Origin: Myxococcales bacterium
Lineage (GTDB): Bacteria; Myxococcota_A; Polyangia; Fen-1088
DNA length: 64,000 nt
Reading direction: 5' to 3'
NCBI GenBank assembly: GCA_022184915.1
Contig: JAGTJU010000001.1
Span: 1,769,339 to 1,833,338 of the forward strand
Shown in pieces: positions 28,445 to 36,923 of the stretch; the first letter of the stretch is position 1; each line of letters starts with the position of its first letter. The translations under genes were made by a program, and so were the position numbers. Below the pieces are notes generated by a model. That model was not told the origin of the DNA, ran no database searches, and was given only the letters and a program-made list of their open reading frames with translations.

Positions 28445-29482
28445 ATGAGCACCTTACGATTCGCGACCTTCGGTGCGGGGTTCTGGGCCCCGTTCCAGTT
28501 GGCGGCGTGGCGAGAACTTCCGGACAACACGTGCGTGGCCCTGTGCAACCCCACGCGCGCCAAGGCCGAGGCGCTCGCGAAGCGATTGGAGATCCCGAAC
28601 GTATACGCTGATCCCGCCGAGCTGCTCGCCCGCGAGCGGCTGGATTTCGTCGACATCGTCAGCGCGGTGCCAAGCCACTACCCGCTGGTCGACCTTGCCC
28701 TCGACCACGGCATGGCCGTCATCTGTCAAAAACCCATGACCGAGACCCTCGAGCAGGCGGAGACTTTGGTCCGCAAGGCCAAGCGGGCCGGTGTGCCCTT
28801 TTTCGTGCACGAGAACTTTCGTTGGCAAGCGCCCCTCCGTGCTCTTGCCGGGCTGCTGAACGCCGGGGCAATCGGAACACCGTTTCGCAGCCGCATCGAC
28901 TTCATCTCGGGCTTTCCGGTCTTCGATAACCAGCCCGCCCTCAAGTCGATGGATCCCTTCATCCTGATGGATATCGGCACGCACATTCTCGACGTGGCCC
29001 GCTTTTTGTTCGGCGAGGCCGAGCGGCTCTATTGCCAGACCCAACGCATCCACACCGACATCGCCGGCGAGGACGTGGCCACGGTGACCTTGAGCATGAC
29101 GTCCGGCGCGACCGTGGTCTGTCACATGGCGTATGCCGGTACGCCGGTCGAACGAGAGGCGTTTCCGCAGCCGCTCGTGTTCGTGGAGGGGACGAAGGGT
29201 TCGGTGGAGCTCGCGCCTGATTGTACGCTCCGATTGACCACCAAAGAGGGCACGAAGCTCACCCGGCATCCGCCTCCGCGCTACCCCTGGGCCGACCCTG
29301 CGTACGCCGTGGTTCTTTCCAGCATCGTGCCGTGCAACGAGAACCTGCTCGGCGCCTTGACGGGCCGGGGGCAGGCGGAGACCACCGGAGAAGACAACTT
29401 GGAAACTCTGCGGCTGGTGTTTGCCGCCGTCGATTCGGCTCACCGACGTGAGGCGCTTCGCCTCGCGGCCGGGCGGGCATAA
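28445..29482 (+). CDS. Gfo/Idh/MocA family NAD(P)-dependent sugar dehydrogenase
   Basis: A 345-residue protein. The N-terminal Rossmann domain starts FATFGAGFWAPFQL; the conserved lysine motif appears as CQKPMTET. The C-terminal alpha/beta domain contains MDIGTHILDVARFLFG with the conserved catalytic-type His. Many family members oxidise sugars to lactones, and a Gfo/Idh/MocA enzyme is the known D-apiose dehydrogenase. It is the first gene of a same-strand cluster with a RuBisCO-like protein, a DUF1537 kinase and an oxidoisomerase-like protein, so D-apiose to D-apionolactone is a reasonable guess for its reaction. AGGA lies about 7 nt before the ATG. Confidence 0.88.
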   Translation: MSTLRFATFGAGFWAPFQLAAWRELPDNTCVALCNPTRAKAEALAKRLEIPNVYADPAELLARERLDFVDIVSAVPSHYPLVDLALDHGMAVICQKPMTETLEQAETLVRKAKRAGVPFFVHENFRWQAPLRALAGLLNAGAIGTPFRSRIDFISGFPVFDNQPALKSMDPFILMDIGTHILDVARFLFGEAERLYCQTQRIHTDIAGEDVATVTLSMTSGATVVCHMAYAGTPVEREAFPQPLVFVEGTKGSVELAPDCTLRLTTKEGTKLTRHPPPRYPWADPAYAVVLSSIVPCNENLLGALTGRGQAETTGEDNLETLRLVFAAVDSAHRREALRLAAGRA

Positions 29483-29552
29483 CCCGGGCTCCCCAGCAGG
29501 GGCTTGCCTGCACCCATAGAAAATGCGCTGCTCGCGGCGAAGGCCATTCTTC

Positions 29553-30854
29553 ATGTCAGAACCTCGCATAGAAGCCACCTACCTCATCGAAACTCCGCAG
29601 CCGCTCGAAAAAGCCGTGCAGGTCATGGCGGGCGAGCAGTCGACCGGCACGTTCATTCGCGTCCCGGGTGAGACGGACGAGCTGCGTGAGAAGCACGCCG
29701 CGCGTGTCGTGTCGCTCGAAGAGCTCGAGCCCGCGCCCGGGCCGAGCCTTCCGGGCTCGAAGGCACCTTCGGGATCAGGCGGGCCTCCGGTCTACCGCCG
29801 TGCCCGCGTGGTGCTCTCGTTCCCGCTGTCGAACATGGGGCCCTCGCTGCCGAACCTGGTGGCCACGGTGATGGGTAACCTTTTCGAGCTCAGCCCCTTT
29901 TCGGGCCTGAAGCTGCTCGATCTGGATCTGCCGCCCGCCTTCGCCGAGGCGTACCCGGGACCTCAATTCGGCGTGCCTGGAACGCGCAAGCTCGCCGGCG
30001 TCCAGAACCGGCCAATCATTGGCACGATCATCAAACCCAGCGTGGGGCTCACGCCGGCTGCCACGGCGGACACGGTGCGCATCCTGGCCGAGGCCGGCTT
30101 GGACTTCATCAAGGATGACGAGCTGCAGGCCAACGGTCCGCACTCGCCCTTCGACGAACGAGTCAAGGCCGTCATGAGGGTCATCAACGAGCACGCCGAC
30201 CGTACCGGCAAAAAGGTGATGTACGCCTTCAACTTGACCGACGAGGTCGATGAGATGCGCCGGCACCACGACACCGTGGTGGCCGCGGGGGGCACCTGTG
30301 TGATGCTCAGCATGAACAGCGTGGGGCTTCCCGCGCTGGCACATCTGCGCCGGCATACCGCCCTGCCGATCCACGGACACCGCAACGGTTGGGGTATGTT
30401 GACCCGCTCGCCTGCCTTGGGCATGGAGTACAGCGCCTACCAAAAGCTCTATCGCCTGGCCGGCGTGGATCACCTTCACTGCAACGGTCTTCGGAACAAG
30501 TTCTGGGAGCCCGACGAGTCGGTGCTCAGAAGCGCCCGGGGCTGTCTCACCGGTATGTTTGGCAGCAAGGCGTTCATGGATTACGGGCCTTCAGGCTACA
30601 CCGTGATGCCCGTGCTCTCGTCAGCGCAGTGGGCCGGCCAGGCGCCCGATACGTACGCGGCGCTGGGGACCACGGATGTGATGTACGTCTGTGGAGGCGG
30701 GATCTTCGCTCACCCGGGCGGCATCGCGGCGGGAGTCGTCAGCGTGCAGCAAGGTTGGGAGGCCGCGATTCAAGGCATCTCCCTGGAAGACTACGCAAAA
30801 ACGCACGTCGAGCTCGCGCAGGCGCTGAAGCTCTACGCGGTCGCCGGTGCCTGA
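29553..30854 (+). CDS. RuBisCO-like protein (form IV-type large subunit homologue)
   Basis: A 433-residue protein with the RuBisCO large-subunit fold. The key polar residues are kept at the correct spacing: Lys161 in GTIIKPSVGL (K175 of RuBisCO), Lys187-Asp188-Asp189-Glu190 in FIKDDEL (carbamylated K201, D203, E204), His276 in HGHRNG and Lys316 in LRNKFWE (K334 of loop 6). Other positions differ from carboxylating forms. It lies between a sugar dehydrogenase and a DUF1537 kinase. RuBisCO-like proteins in such clusters act on 3-oxo-isoapionate 4-phosphate, either by decarboxylation or by transcarboxylation/hydrolysis. I chose ATG 29553; ATG 29523 would add ten residues. Confidence 0.9.
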   Translation: MSEPRIEATYLIETPQPLEKAVQVMAGEQSTGTFIRVPGETDELREKHAARVVSLEELEPAPGPSLPGSKAPSGSGGPPVYRRARVVLSFPLSNMGPSLPNLVATVMGNLFELSPFSGLKLLDLDLPPAFAEAYPGPQFGVPGTRKLAGVQNRPIIGTIIKPSVGLTPAATADTVRILAEAGLDFIKDDELQANGPHSPFDERVKAVMRVINEHADRTGKKVMYAFNLTDEVDEMRRHHDTVVAAGGTCVMLSMNSVGLPALAHLRRHTALPIHGHRNGWGMLTRSPALGMEYSAYQKLYRLAGVDHLHCNGLRNKFWEPDESVLRSARGCLTGMFGSKAFMDYGPSGYTVMPVLSSAQWAGQAPDTYAALGTTDVMYVCGGGIFAHPGGIAAGVVSVQQGWEAAIQGISLEDYAKTHVELAQALKLYAVAGA

Positions 30855-30877
30855 GACCTCCTGACGCTCACTCAGCC

Positions 30878-32272
30878 ATGTCGGACACGTCCAACCTGCT
30901 GCTCACGTTCTTTGGTGACGACAACACCGGGTCGACGGACTCGATGGAAGCGCTCGCCTTGGCAGGTGTGAGTACGGTGCTCTTCCTCGACCCGCCCACG
31001 CCCCGAGATCTTGCGCACTTCCCGGGCGTGCAGGCCGTGGGCGTGGCAGGCATGACGCGGGCGCTGCCGCCCGACGAGATGGAAAGCGTACTCGAACCCG
31101 CGTTTCGAGCCCTTCGCGCCCTGGGCGCGCCGTTGTGTCACTACAAGGTTTGCTCGACCTTCGACTCGGCGCCGCACGTGGGTAGCATCGGACGCGCCAT
31201 CGACGTTGGCATGCGGGTGTTTCAGGCAGAGAGGGTGCCGCTCCTGGTGGGGGCGCCTGCCTTGCGTCGCTACACGCTTTTCGGCACTCACTTTGCCACC
31301 GTCGGGCAAGAGACCTTTCGGCTCGATCGTCACCCCACCATGAGCCGTCACCCGGTCACGCCCATGAACGAAGCCGATCTTCGTCGGCACCTTCGCGCAC
31401 AAAGCACGAAGAGCGTGGCGTCGTTCGATATCCTCGCCCTCGAGGGCTCCTGGCAGGAGGTCCAGGAACGCTTCGACGCGTGGCAGGCGGGTGAGCGTGC
31501 CGACGTGGTGCTGTTCGACGTGCTCGACGACGCGCGCCTCGCGACGGCGGGCCAGCTGATCTGGCGGGAAGCCCATCGGGGCAACGCCTTCGTGGTGGGA
31601 TCTTCGGGCGTGGAGTATGCGCTGGTGTTGGCCCTGCGGCAGGCGGGGCTCGTGCCCGAGACCCCGCGTGAGCGGACCTCTCTTGGCAAGGAGCGCCAGG
31701 TGCTGGTCGTCTCGGGGAGTTGCTCTCCGGTGACTCAGGCCCAGATCGATCGTGCCCTCGCCGAGGGCAGCGGCTTCGAGGGTCTCGACGTGGGCGCGGC
31801 CTCGTTGCTCGACAGGGCAAACTCCGAGGCTGCCCGTGAGCTCGCGGTGCGGGGAGCCCTTGCGATCCTGGAAAGAGGAGCTTCGCCGCTTCTCTACTCG
31901 GCACGGGGGCCCGAGGACGAACGCATCGGCCGGGCCGAGGCCGTGTGGAGAGCGTCGCACGGCGGCGGGGGTGGGCCCGGCCGGGCCCTCGGTGAGCAGC
32001 TCGGCCTGATCGTCCGTGCGGTGCTGGAGCGCTGGAACGCTCACTCGCGCCGGTTACGTCGGGTGATCGTGGCCGGGGGCGATACGTCCGGCCACGGGGC
32101 ACGGCGGCTGGGTGTAGAGGCCCTCACGATCGTGGGCCCCACGGCGCCCGGTTCGCCGCTGTGCCGGGCTCATGCTTCGGATCCCCTGATCGACGGTCTC
32201 GACCTGCTGTTCAAGGGAGGCCAGGTGGGCCGCACCGACTTTTTCGAGGCCGTGCGCGACGGCGCATTCTGA
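30878..32272 (+). CDS. DUF1537 four-carbon-acid-type sugar kinase
   Basis: A 464-residue protein with both family hallmarks: the N-terminal FFGDDNTGSTD (Asp14, Asp15) and the C-terminal VIVAGGDTSGHGARRLG (about residue 400), which binds nucleotide. DUF1537 kinases phosphorylate sugar acids such as threonate, erythronate, 2-oxo-tetronate and 3-oxo-isoapionate. The neighbouring RuBisCO-like protein and oxidoisomerase-like protein point to 3-oxo-isoapionate kinase (OiaK-like). The start codon lies 23 bp after the RuBisCO-like gene. Confidence 0.88.
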   Translation: MSDTSNLLLTFFGDDNTGSTDSMEALALAGVSTVLFLDPPTPRDLAHFPGVQAVGVAGMTRALPPDEMESVLEPAFRALRALGAPLCHYKVCSTFDSAPHVGSIGRAIDVGMRVFQAERVPLLVGAPALRRYTLFGTHFATVGQETFRLDRHPTMSRHPVTPMNEADLRRHLRAQSTKSVASFDILALEGSWQEVQERFDAWQAGERADVVLFDVLDDARLATAGQLIWREAHRGNAFVVGSSGVEYALVLALRQAGLVPETPRERTSLGKERQVLVVSGSCSPVTQAQIDRALAEGSGFEGLDVGAASLLDRANSEAARELAVRGALAILERGASPLLYSARGPEDERIGRAEAVWRASHGGGGGPGRALGEQLGLIVRAVLERWNAHSRRLRRVIVAGGDTSGHGARRLGVEALTIVGPTAPGSPLCRAHASDPLIDGLDLLFKGGQVGRTDFFEAVRDGAF

Positions 32273-32316
32273 GAACGAATCATGCGCCCACGACGGGGCG
32301 ACAAGGAGCGAGACCA

Positions 32317-33168
32317 ATGAGCACCGAGACGCTGACAATTGCCCTCATGGGCGCGGGTGGAAAGATGGGTTGTCGGATCGTCGACAATCTCAAGAATCAC
32401 GGCTACGACATGAAGTACGTCGAGGTGAGTGAGCGAGGGGTGGCGAATCTTGCCCAGCGGGGTCTCGTCGCAACCCCTGAAAAAGAGGCGCTGCGCGTGG
32501 CCGATGTGGTGATCCTTGCCATCCCCGACGTGCTCATCGAGCGGCTCTCGCCGGTGGTGGCAGAGGGCATGAAACCCGGCGCCCTGCTGATGGCCCTGGA
32601 TCCCGCGGCGCCCTGCGCAGGCAAGCTGAAGATGCGCAGCGACTGCAGCTACTTTGCTGCTCATCCTTGCCATCCGCCTGTCTTCAACGACGAGACCGAT
32701 CCAGAAGCGCGTCGCGACTTCTTCGGGGGCATCAAGGCCAAGCAGAACGTGGTCTGCGCGCTGATTCAAGGGCCTGAAGCTCACTACGCTCTGGGCGAAA
32801 AGATCGCCCGTGAGATGTATGCGCCCGTCATGGAGAGTTTCCGTGTGACGATAGAGCAGATGGCCATCCTCGAGCCGGCACTCTCCGAAACGAGCGCGGC
32901 CACTTTGGTGGTGGCGATGAAGGAAGCCATGGACGAGGCGATAAAGCGCGGTGTTCCTGCGGACGCCGCACGGGCCTTCCTCATGGGGCACATCAACATC
33001 GAGCTGGCGATCGTGTTCGGCGAGATCAGCGCGCCCTTCTCTGACGCCGCCAAGAAGGCCATCGAGAACGCCAAGAAGGTGATCTTCAAGGAAGACTGGA
33101 AGGAACAGGTCTTCAATCCCGACAATATTCGAAAGTCGGTCGACGAGATCACGACGCCTGACAAGTAA
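32317..33168 (+). CDS. D-apionate oxidoisomerase-like dehydrogenase
   Basis: A 283-residue protein with ATG and AAGGAG 8 nt upstream. The Rossmann motif ALMGAGGKMGCRI is near the N-terminus, then AHPCHPPVFNDETDPEARRD and a helical C-terminal domain of the 6-phosphogluconate-dehydrogenase C-terminal type. This combination matches the family that contains D-apionate oxidoisomerase (ApnO), which oxidises and rearranges D-apionate to 3-oxo-isoapionate with NAD. The neighbouring kinase and RuBisCO-like protein would take the next two steps. The family call is from memory of motifs. Confidence 0.75.
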   Translation: MSTETLTIALMGAGGKMGCRIVDNLKNHGYDMKYVEVSERGVANLAQRGLVATPEKEALRVADVVILAIPDVLIERLSPVVAEGMKPGALLMALDPAAPCAGKLKMRSDCSYFAAHPCHPPVFNDETDPEARRDFFGGIKAKQNVVCALIQGPEAHYALGEKIAREMYAPVMESFRVTIEQMAILEPALSETSAATLVVAMKEAMDEAIKRGVPADAARAFLMGHINIELAIVFGEISAPFSDAAKKAIENAKKVIFKEDWKEQVFNPDNIRKSVDEITTPDK

Positions 33169-33174
33169 GCCGTC

Positions 33175-34257
33175 ATGGCTCACCACTCGCTCCCCGGTTG
33201 TGTGCGTCGTCCCTCTAAGCGAGGAGATACGCGTGCGTCTGCGCGCTGGGGGCTGTGGCTCGTCAGCGCTTGGGCCCTGCTCGTGCTCACCGGGGTGTGC
33301 GGCTGCCGAAAAAAGGACGATCGGCTCACCGTGGGCGTGGCCTTCGAGACCTTGCAGACCGAATACTGGGTGGCCAGCTTCGAGATCATGAAGGCCGAGC
33401 TCGAGCGACGAAACATTCGCATGCTCGAGGCGATCGCCGACGGAGACGCCAACCGCCAGCTCGAGCAAGTCAAGACCTTCGTTGCGCGGAGGGTAGACGG
33501 GATCATCATCGCTCCCAAGGACGCCCACACGGTGATCCCCATGGTCAAGGCGGCCAACCGTGCCGGCATACCGGTGGTGCTGTACAACCGCCCGCCCGCG
33601 CCCAGCAAGGCCAAGTCGATCACGGTGGGCGTGGACAATTTCAGCATCACACGCGACACGGTCCTGCACATGTGCGAGCTGGCGCGTCAGGTGAAGCCCC
33701 CGGAAGGCAAGCGCAAGCACGAGGCGCTCCTGGTGATGGGCGACCTCGGAGACTTCAACGCCATCGGGCGACGAGACGGCTTTCTGAGCGCCGTCGAGGC
33801 TTGCCACGACAGGGTGGAGGTGGTGAGCCGCGTGCCCTCTGAGTGGAATCAGGAAAAGGCGCTGGCCGGGGTGACCAACGGTTTGCAAGCCCACCCGAAC
33901 ATCAGCTTCGTCTTCACCTCGTCGGATTTTCTCTTGCCCTCGGTCATGTCGGCGTTGAAGGCCGCTGGCAAATGGGAAAAGGTAGGCTCTGACCACCATG
34001 TCATCCTCGGCGCCTTCGATGGAGACGCCACGGCCTACGCGCTCTTGAGGGCTGGCTACCTCGACGTCGACGGCGTACAAGACGTATTCTACCAAAGTCA
34101 GTTGGTCGTAGACGCCCTGCTGGGCGCGCGCGCCGGCCGAGCCGTCGCGCCCGTCGTGCTCGATCCGGGGCTCGTGGTTCACCAGGGGAACTTGGGCACC
34201 TTGGGGCCCCGCATGTGGGGCGCGGCCGTATCGAAAGTGGTCAAGCCCTCGAGTTGA
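33175..34257 (+). CDS. ABC transporter sugar-binding lipoprotein (RbsB/Peripla_BP_4 type)
   Basis: A 360-residue protein. A basic n-region and a hydrophobic helix end in cysteines (LTGVCGC) that look like a lipobox. The mature part is a periplasmic-binding-protein-like fold: LTVGVAFETLQTEYW, then RVDGIIIAPKD and IPVVLYNRP, typical of ribose-type receptors. It begins 6 bp after the oxidoisomerase gene, and the permease/ATPase genes of the same transporter follow. It probably captures the substrate of the cluster (D-apiose, D-apionate or a related branched sugar acid). Confidence 0.88.
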   Translation: MAHHSLPGCVRRPSKRGDTRASARWGLWLVSAWALLVLTGVCGCRKKDDRLTVGVAFETLQTEYWVASFEIMKAELERRNIRMLEAIADGDANRQLEQVKTFVARRVDGIIIAPKDAHTVIPMVKAANRAGIPVVLYNRPPAPSKAKSITVGVDNFSITRDTVLHMCELARQVKPPEGKRKHEALLVMGDLGDFNAIGRRDGFLSAVEACHDRVEVVSRVPSEWNQEKALAGVTNGLQAHPNISFVFTSSDFLLPSVMSALKAAGKWEKVGSDHHVILGAFDGDATAYALLRAGYLDVDGVQDVFYQSQLVVDALLGARAGRAVAPVVLDPGLVVHQGNLGTLGPRMWGAAVSKVVKPSS

Positions 34258-34315
34258 GCTTTCCCCGAGGAAGGCTCCTCGGAAGTGTTTCGCGTGCGTG
34301 TAAGGAGTGTGAGTG

Positions 34316-35350
34316 ATGCCCGCATACTCAAATGGTCCGCTTCTGGTGCCTGCGACGGCGGCGCCGCCCGCCAACGAAGGTACGGGCGCGCGCCCGCGAA
34401 GGCCCTCGGGCCTTGGCTCGGCAGGTTTAGTGTTGATGCTGGCGGTCCTCTATTTCGTTCTGTTGTTGCCCGTGGCGCCCGATCTGGCGAACATCGAGAA
34501 CCTCAAGCTGATCCTGTCGAATATGCTTCCTTTGCTCGCAGTCACGCTCGGACAGACCTTCGTCTTGATCACGAAGGGGATCGACCTATCCGTGACCGCG
34601 ATTATCGCCGCCGCCTCGGTGGCGGGTGCTGCCGTCATGGCCCTGCCGGGGTGGACAGGCGCGGCGGCGCTCCTTGTCGGCTCCCTGGTGATGGTGGGCC
34701 TGGGTGCCGCCGTGGGTTTGATCAACGGACTGGCGGTTACGAAGCTCACCATGCCGCCCTTCATGGTCACGTTGTCGACGATGATGGCTCTGTCGGGTGC
34801 CGCCGTCTTCGGCACGCGAGGCACTGGCATCTATGGCCTTCCCGCGGTGCTGGCCGTGTTGTCGCAGGAGGAGCTGGGTGGTGTGCCTTACGCCGCTCTG
34901 CTAGTCGTGCCGCTTGGCGTTTTCGCCCACGTCCTCCTGTTTCGAACGCTTCTTGGGCGTTGGCTCTTCGCCGTGGGCCGAAACCCGAAGACGGCCCGCG
35001 TCTCGGGTGTGCCTGTGCACAGGACGATCGTCTTGGCGTACGTCCTGTGTGGAGGCTTCACCGCCGTGGGTGCCTTGCTCTACACGGGGCGGCTCGAGAC
35101 GGGCTCACCGGTGCTGGGCCAACGCATCTTTCTCGACGTCGTCGGCGCGGCCGTGATGGGAGGCGTGAGCCTGTTTGGGGGGAAGGGCAGCGTGGCGGGC
35201 GTGCTGTGTGGCGTATTGTTCATCACGCTCATCGACAACAGCCTCGACATCCTTGGCTTCTCCAGCTTCGCCGTGCTCATGACGAAGGGCGTGGTCATTC
35301 TCATGGCGGCGGTTCTCGATGCAACGCGCGCGCGACGCGTGGCCGCGTAG
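34316..35350 (+). CDS. Ribose-type ABC transporter permease 1
   Basis: A 344-residue membrane protein with eight to ten hydrophobic segments. Hallmarks of the RbsC/AraH family are present: VLITKGIDLSVTAIIAAAS and FGGKGSVAGVLCGVLFITLIDN. AAGGAG lies 8 nt upstream of ATG 34316; a GTG three bases earlier is possible. The transporter cluster has a second RbsC-type permease (36920-37948) after the ATPase gene, so the channel may be a heterodimer. Confidence 0.9.
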   Translation: MPAYSNGPLLVPATAAPPANEGTGARPRRPSGLGSAGLVLMLAVLYFVLLLPVAPDLANIENLKLILSNMLPLLAVTLGQTFVLITKGIDLSVTAIIAAASVAGAAVMALPGWTGAAALLVGSLVMVGLGAAVGLINGLAVTKLTMPPFMVTLSTMMALSGAAVFGTRGTGIYGLPAVLAVLSQEELGGVPYAALLVVPLGVFAHVLLFRTLLGRWLFAVGRNPKTARVSGVPVHRTIVLAYVLCGGFTAVGALLYTGRLETGSPVLGQRIFLDVVGAAVMGGVSLFGGKGSVAGVLCGVLFITLIDNSLDILGFSSFAVLMTKGVVILMAAVLDATRARRVAA

Positions 35351-35366
35351 GTTCAACGGAGCGGCC

Positions 35367-36923
35367 ATGACGGGACCCCTCGAAAGTCACGCGGGTGAGA
35401 GCTTGGTTCTGCAGTGCCAGGACGTCACCAAGAGTTACTTCGGCGTCCGTGTGCTGGCGGGTGTCAGCTTCTCGCTCGCGCCGGGCCGTGCTCTCGGCCT
35501 GATCGGTGAGAACGGCGCAGGGAAGTCGACCCTGATGAACATCCTCGGGGGCGTCACGCAGCCCGATGGGGGCCGCCTGAGCGTGTGCGGGACCCCGTAT
35601 GTGCCCAAGAGCCCCACGGAGGCGCGGGCCCACGGGATCGCGTTCATCCACCAAGAATTGAACTTGTTCCCGAATTTGTCGATCGCCGAGAACATCTTTC
35701 TCACGGGGTTTCCTCACGCGAAGCGGGTGCCGCCCTGGGCACGCCTTTTGGCGCCTATCGACCGAAGGCGGAACGCGGCGCTGACGCGGACTTTGCTGGC
35801 GTCCGTCGATCTCGACGTGTCGCCCGATGCGCGGGTCGACACGCTTTGTCCTGGCGAGCGGCAGCTGGTGGAGATCGCCAAGGCCCTGGCCTTCGACGCC
35901 CGCATCGTCATCTTCGACGAGCCCACCACGTCGCTGACCGCCAGGGAATGTGAGCGGCTCTTCGGCCTCATCGAAAGACTCAAGCGGGAGGGGCGCTCCG
36001 TGATTTTCATTTCGCATGCGCTCGAGGACGTGAGGCGGCTATGCGAGGACGTCGTGGTGTTGAGAGACGGTGAGGTGGTGGGGCAGGGCCCACGCGAGGC
36101 GTACCCGCTCGATCGGATGGTGTCGCTGATGGTGGGGCGGAAACTGGAGCAGCTCTTTCCGCACCGCGGGACGACGCCCACGGACGAGCCGGTGTTGGAG
36201 GTGAAGGACCTGGCACAACCGGGTGTCGTCGACGGCATCAGCTTTACCCTCCGCCGGGGAGAGGTGTTGGGGATCGCCGGCTTGATGGGGGCAGGACGCT
36301 CGGAGCTGGCACGCATTCTGTTCGGCCTGGAACCCGCCGCCCTGGGGCAGGTCGTTCTGTCCGGAGCGCCCTTCGGCCACCGCAGTCCCGCGGCCTGCAT
36401 TGCGCGCGGCATGGGCTTCCTCACGGAGAACCGCCGTGATGAGGGACTTCTCATGGACGCTGACGTGCGCGAGAACGTCAGCTTGGCTGCTCTTCCGCGC
36501 TTTTCGGCGCGTGCGGGGCTTCTGGACGGAGCCGCGCTTGCCGCAGAGGTGGATGCGATTGCGCTCGCGGTGGGGATTCCGGCAAGCAAGCTAGAGGGAG
36601 CAGCCGTGAAGACCCTTTCGGGCGGCAATCAACAAAAGGTCGTCTTGGCAAAGTGGTTGCTCACCGAGCCCGATGTGTTCATCCTGGACGAGCCGACCCG
36701 TGGCGTCGACGTGGGAGCGAAGAGCGAGATCTACGCACTCATCAATCACCTGGTGGGTCGGGGTGCGGGGGTGCTGATGATTTCGTCGGAGCTCGAGGAG
36801 CTCATCGGGATGTGCGATCGGATCGTGGTCATGCACAAGGGCACGGTCACCGGCGAGTTTCGTAAAGAGTCTTTTCAGCGTGAGGAGATCTTGCGTCAGG
36901 CCTTCGGCGGAGGGCTCTCGTGA
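35367..36923 (+). CDS. Ribose-type ABC transporter ATP-binding protein (two nucleotide-binding domains)
   Basis: A 518-residue RbsA/MglA-type ATPase. The first domain has Walker A GENGAGKST, Walker B IVIFDEPTTSLT and an altered signature (LCPGERQLVEIAKA). The second has the degenerate Walker A usual for this family (GLMGAGRSE) and an intact signature LSGGNQQKVVLAKW with DEPTRGVDVGAK. The start is ATG 35367, 16 bp after the permease stop. The stop overlaps the next permease start (GTGA). Confidence 0.93.
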   Translation: MTGPLESHAGESLVLQCQDVTKSYFGVRVLAGVSFSLAPGRALGLIGENGAGKSTLMNILGGVTQPDGGRLSVCGTPYVPKSPTEARAHGIAFIHQELNLFPNLSIAENIFLTGFPHAKRVPPWARLLAPIDRRRNAALTRTLLASVDLDVSPDARVDTLCPGERQLVEIAKALAFDARIVIFDEPTTSLTARECERLFGLIERLKREGRSVIFISHALEDVRRLCEDVVVLRDGEVVGQGPREAYPLDRMVSLMVGRKLEQLFPHRGTTPTDEPVLEVKDLAQPGVVDGISFTLRRGEVLGIAGLMGAGRSELARILFGLEPAALGQVVLSGAPFGHRSPAACIARGMGFLTENRRDEGLLMDADVRENVSLAALPRFSARAGLLDGAALAAEVDAIALAVGIPASKLEGAAVKTLSGGNQQKVVLAKWLLTEPDVFILDEPTRGVDVGAKSEIYALINHLVGRGAGVLMISSELEELIGMCDRIVVMHKGTVTGEFRKESFQREEILRQAFGGGLS

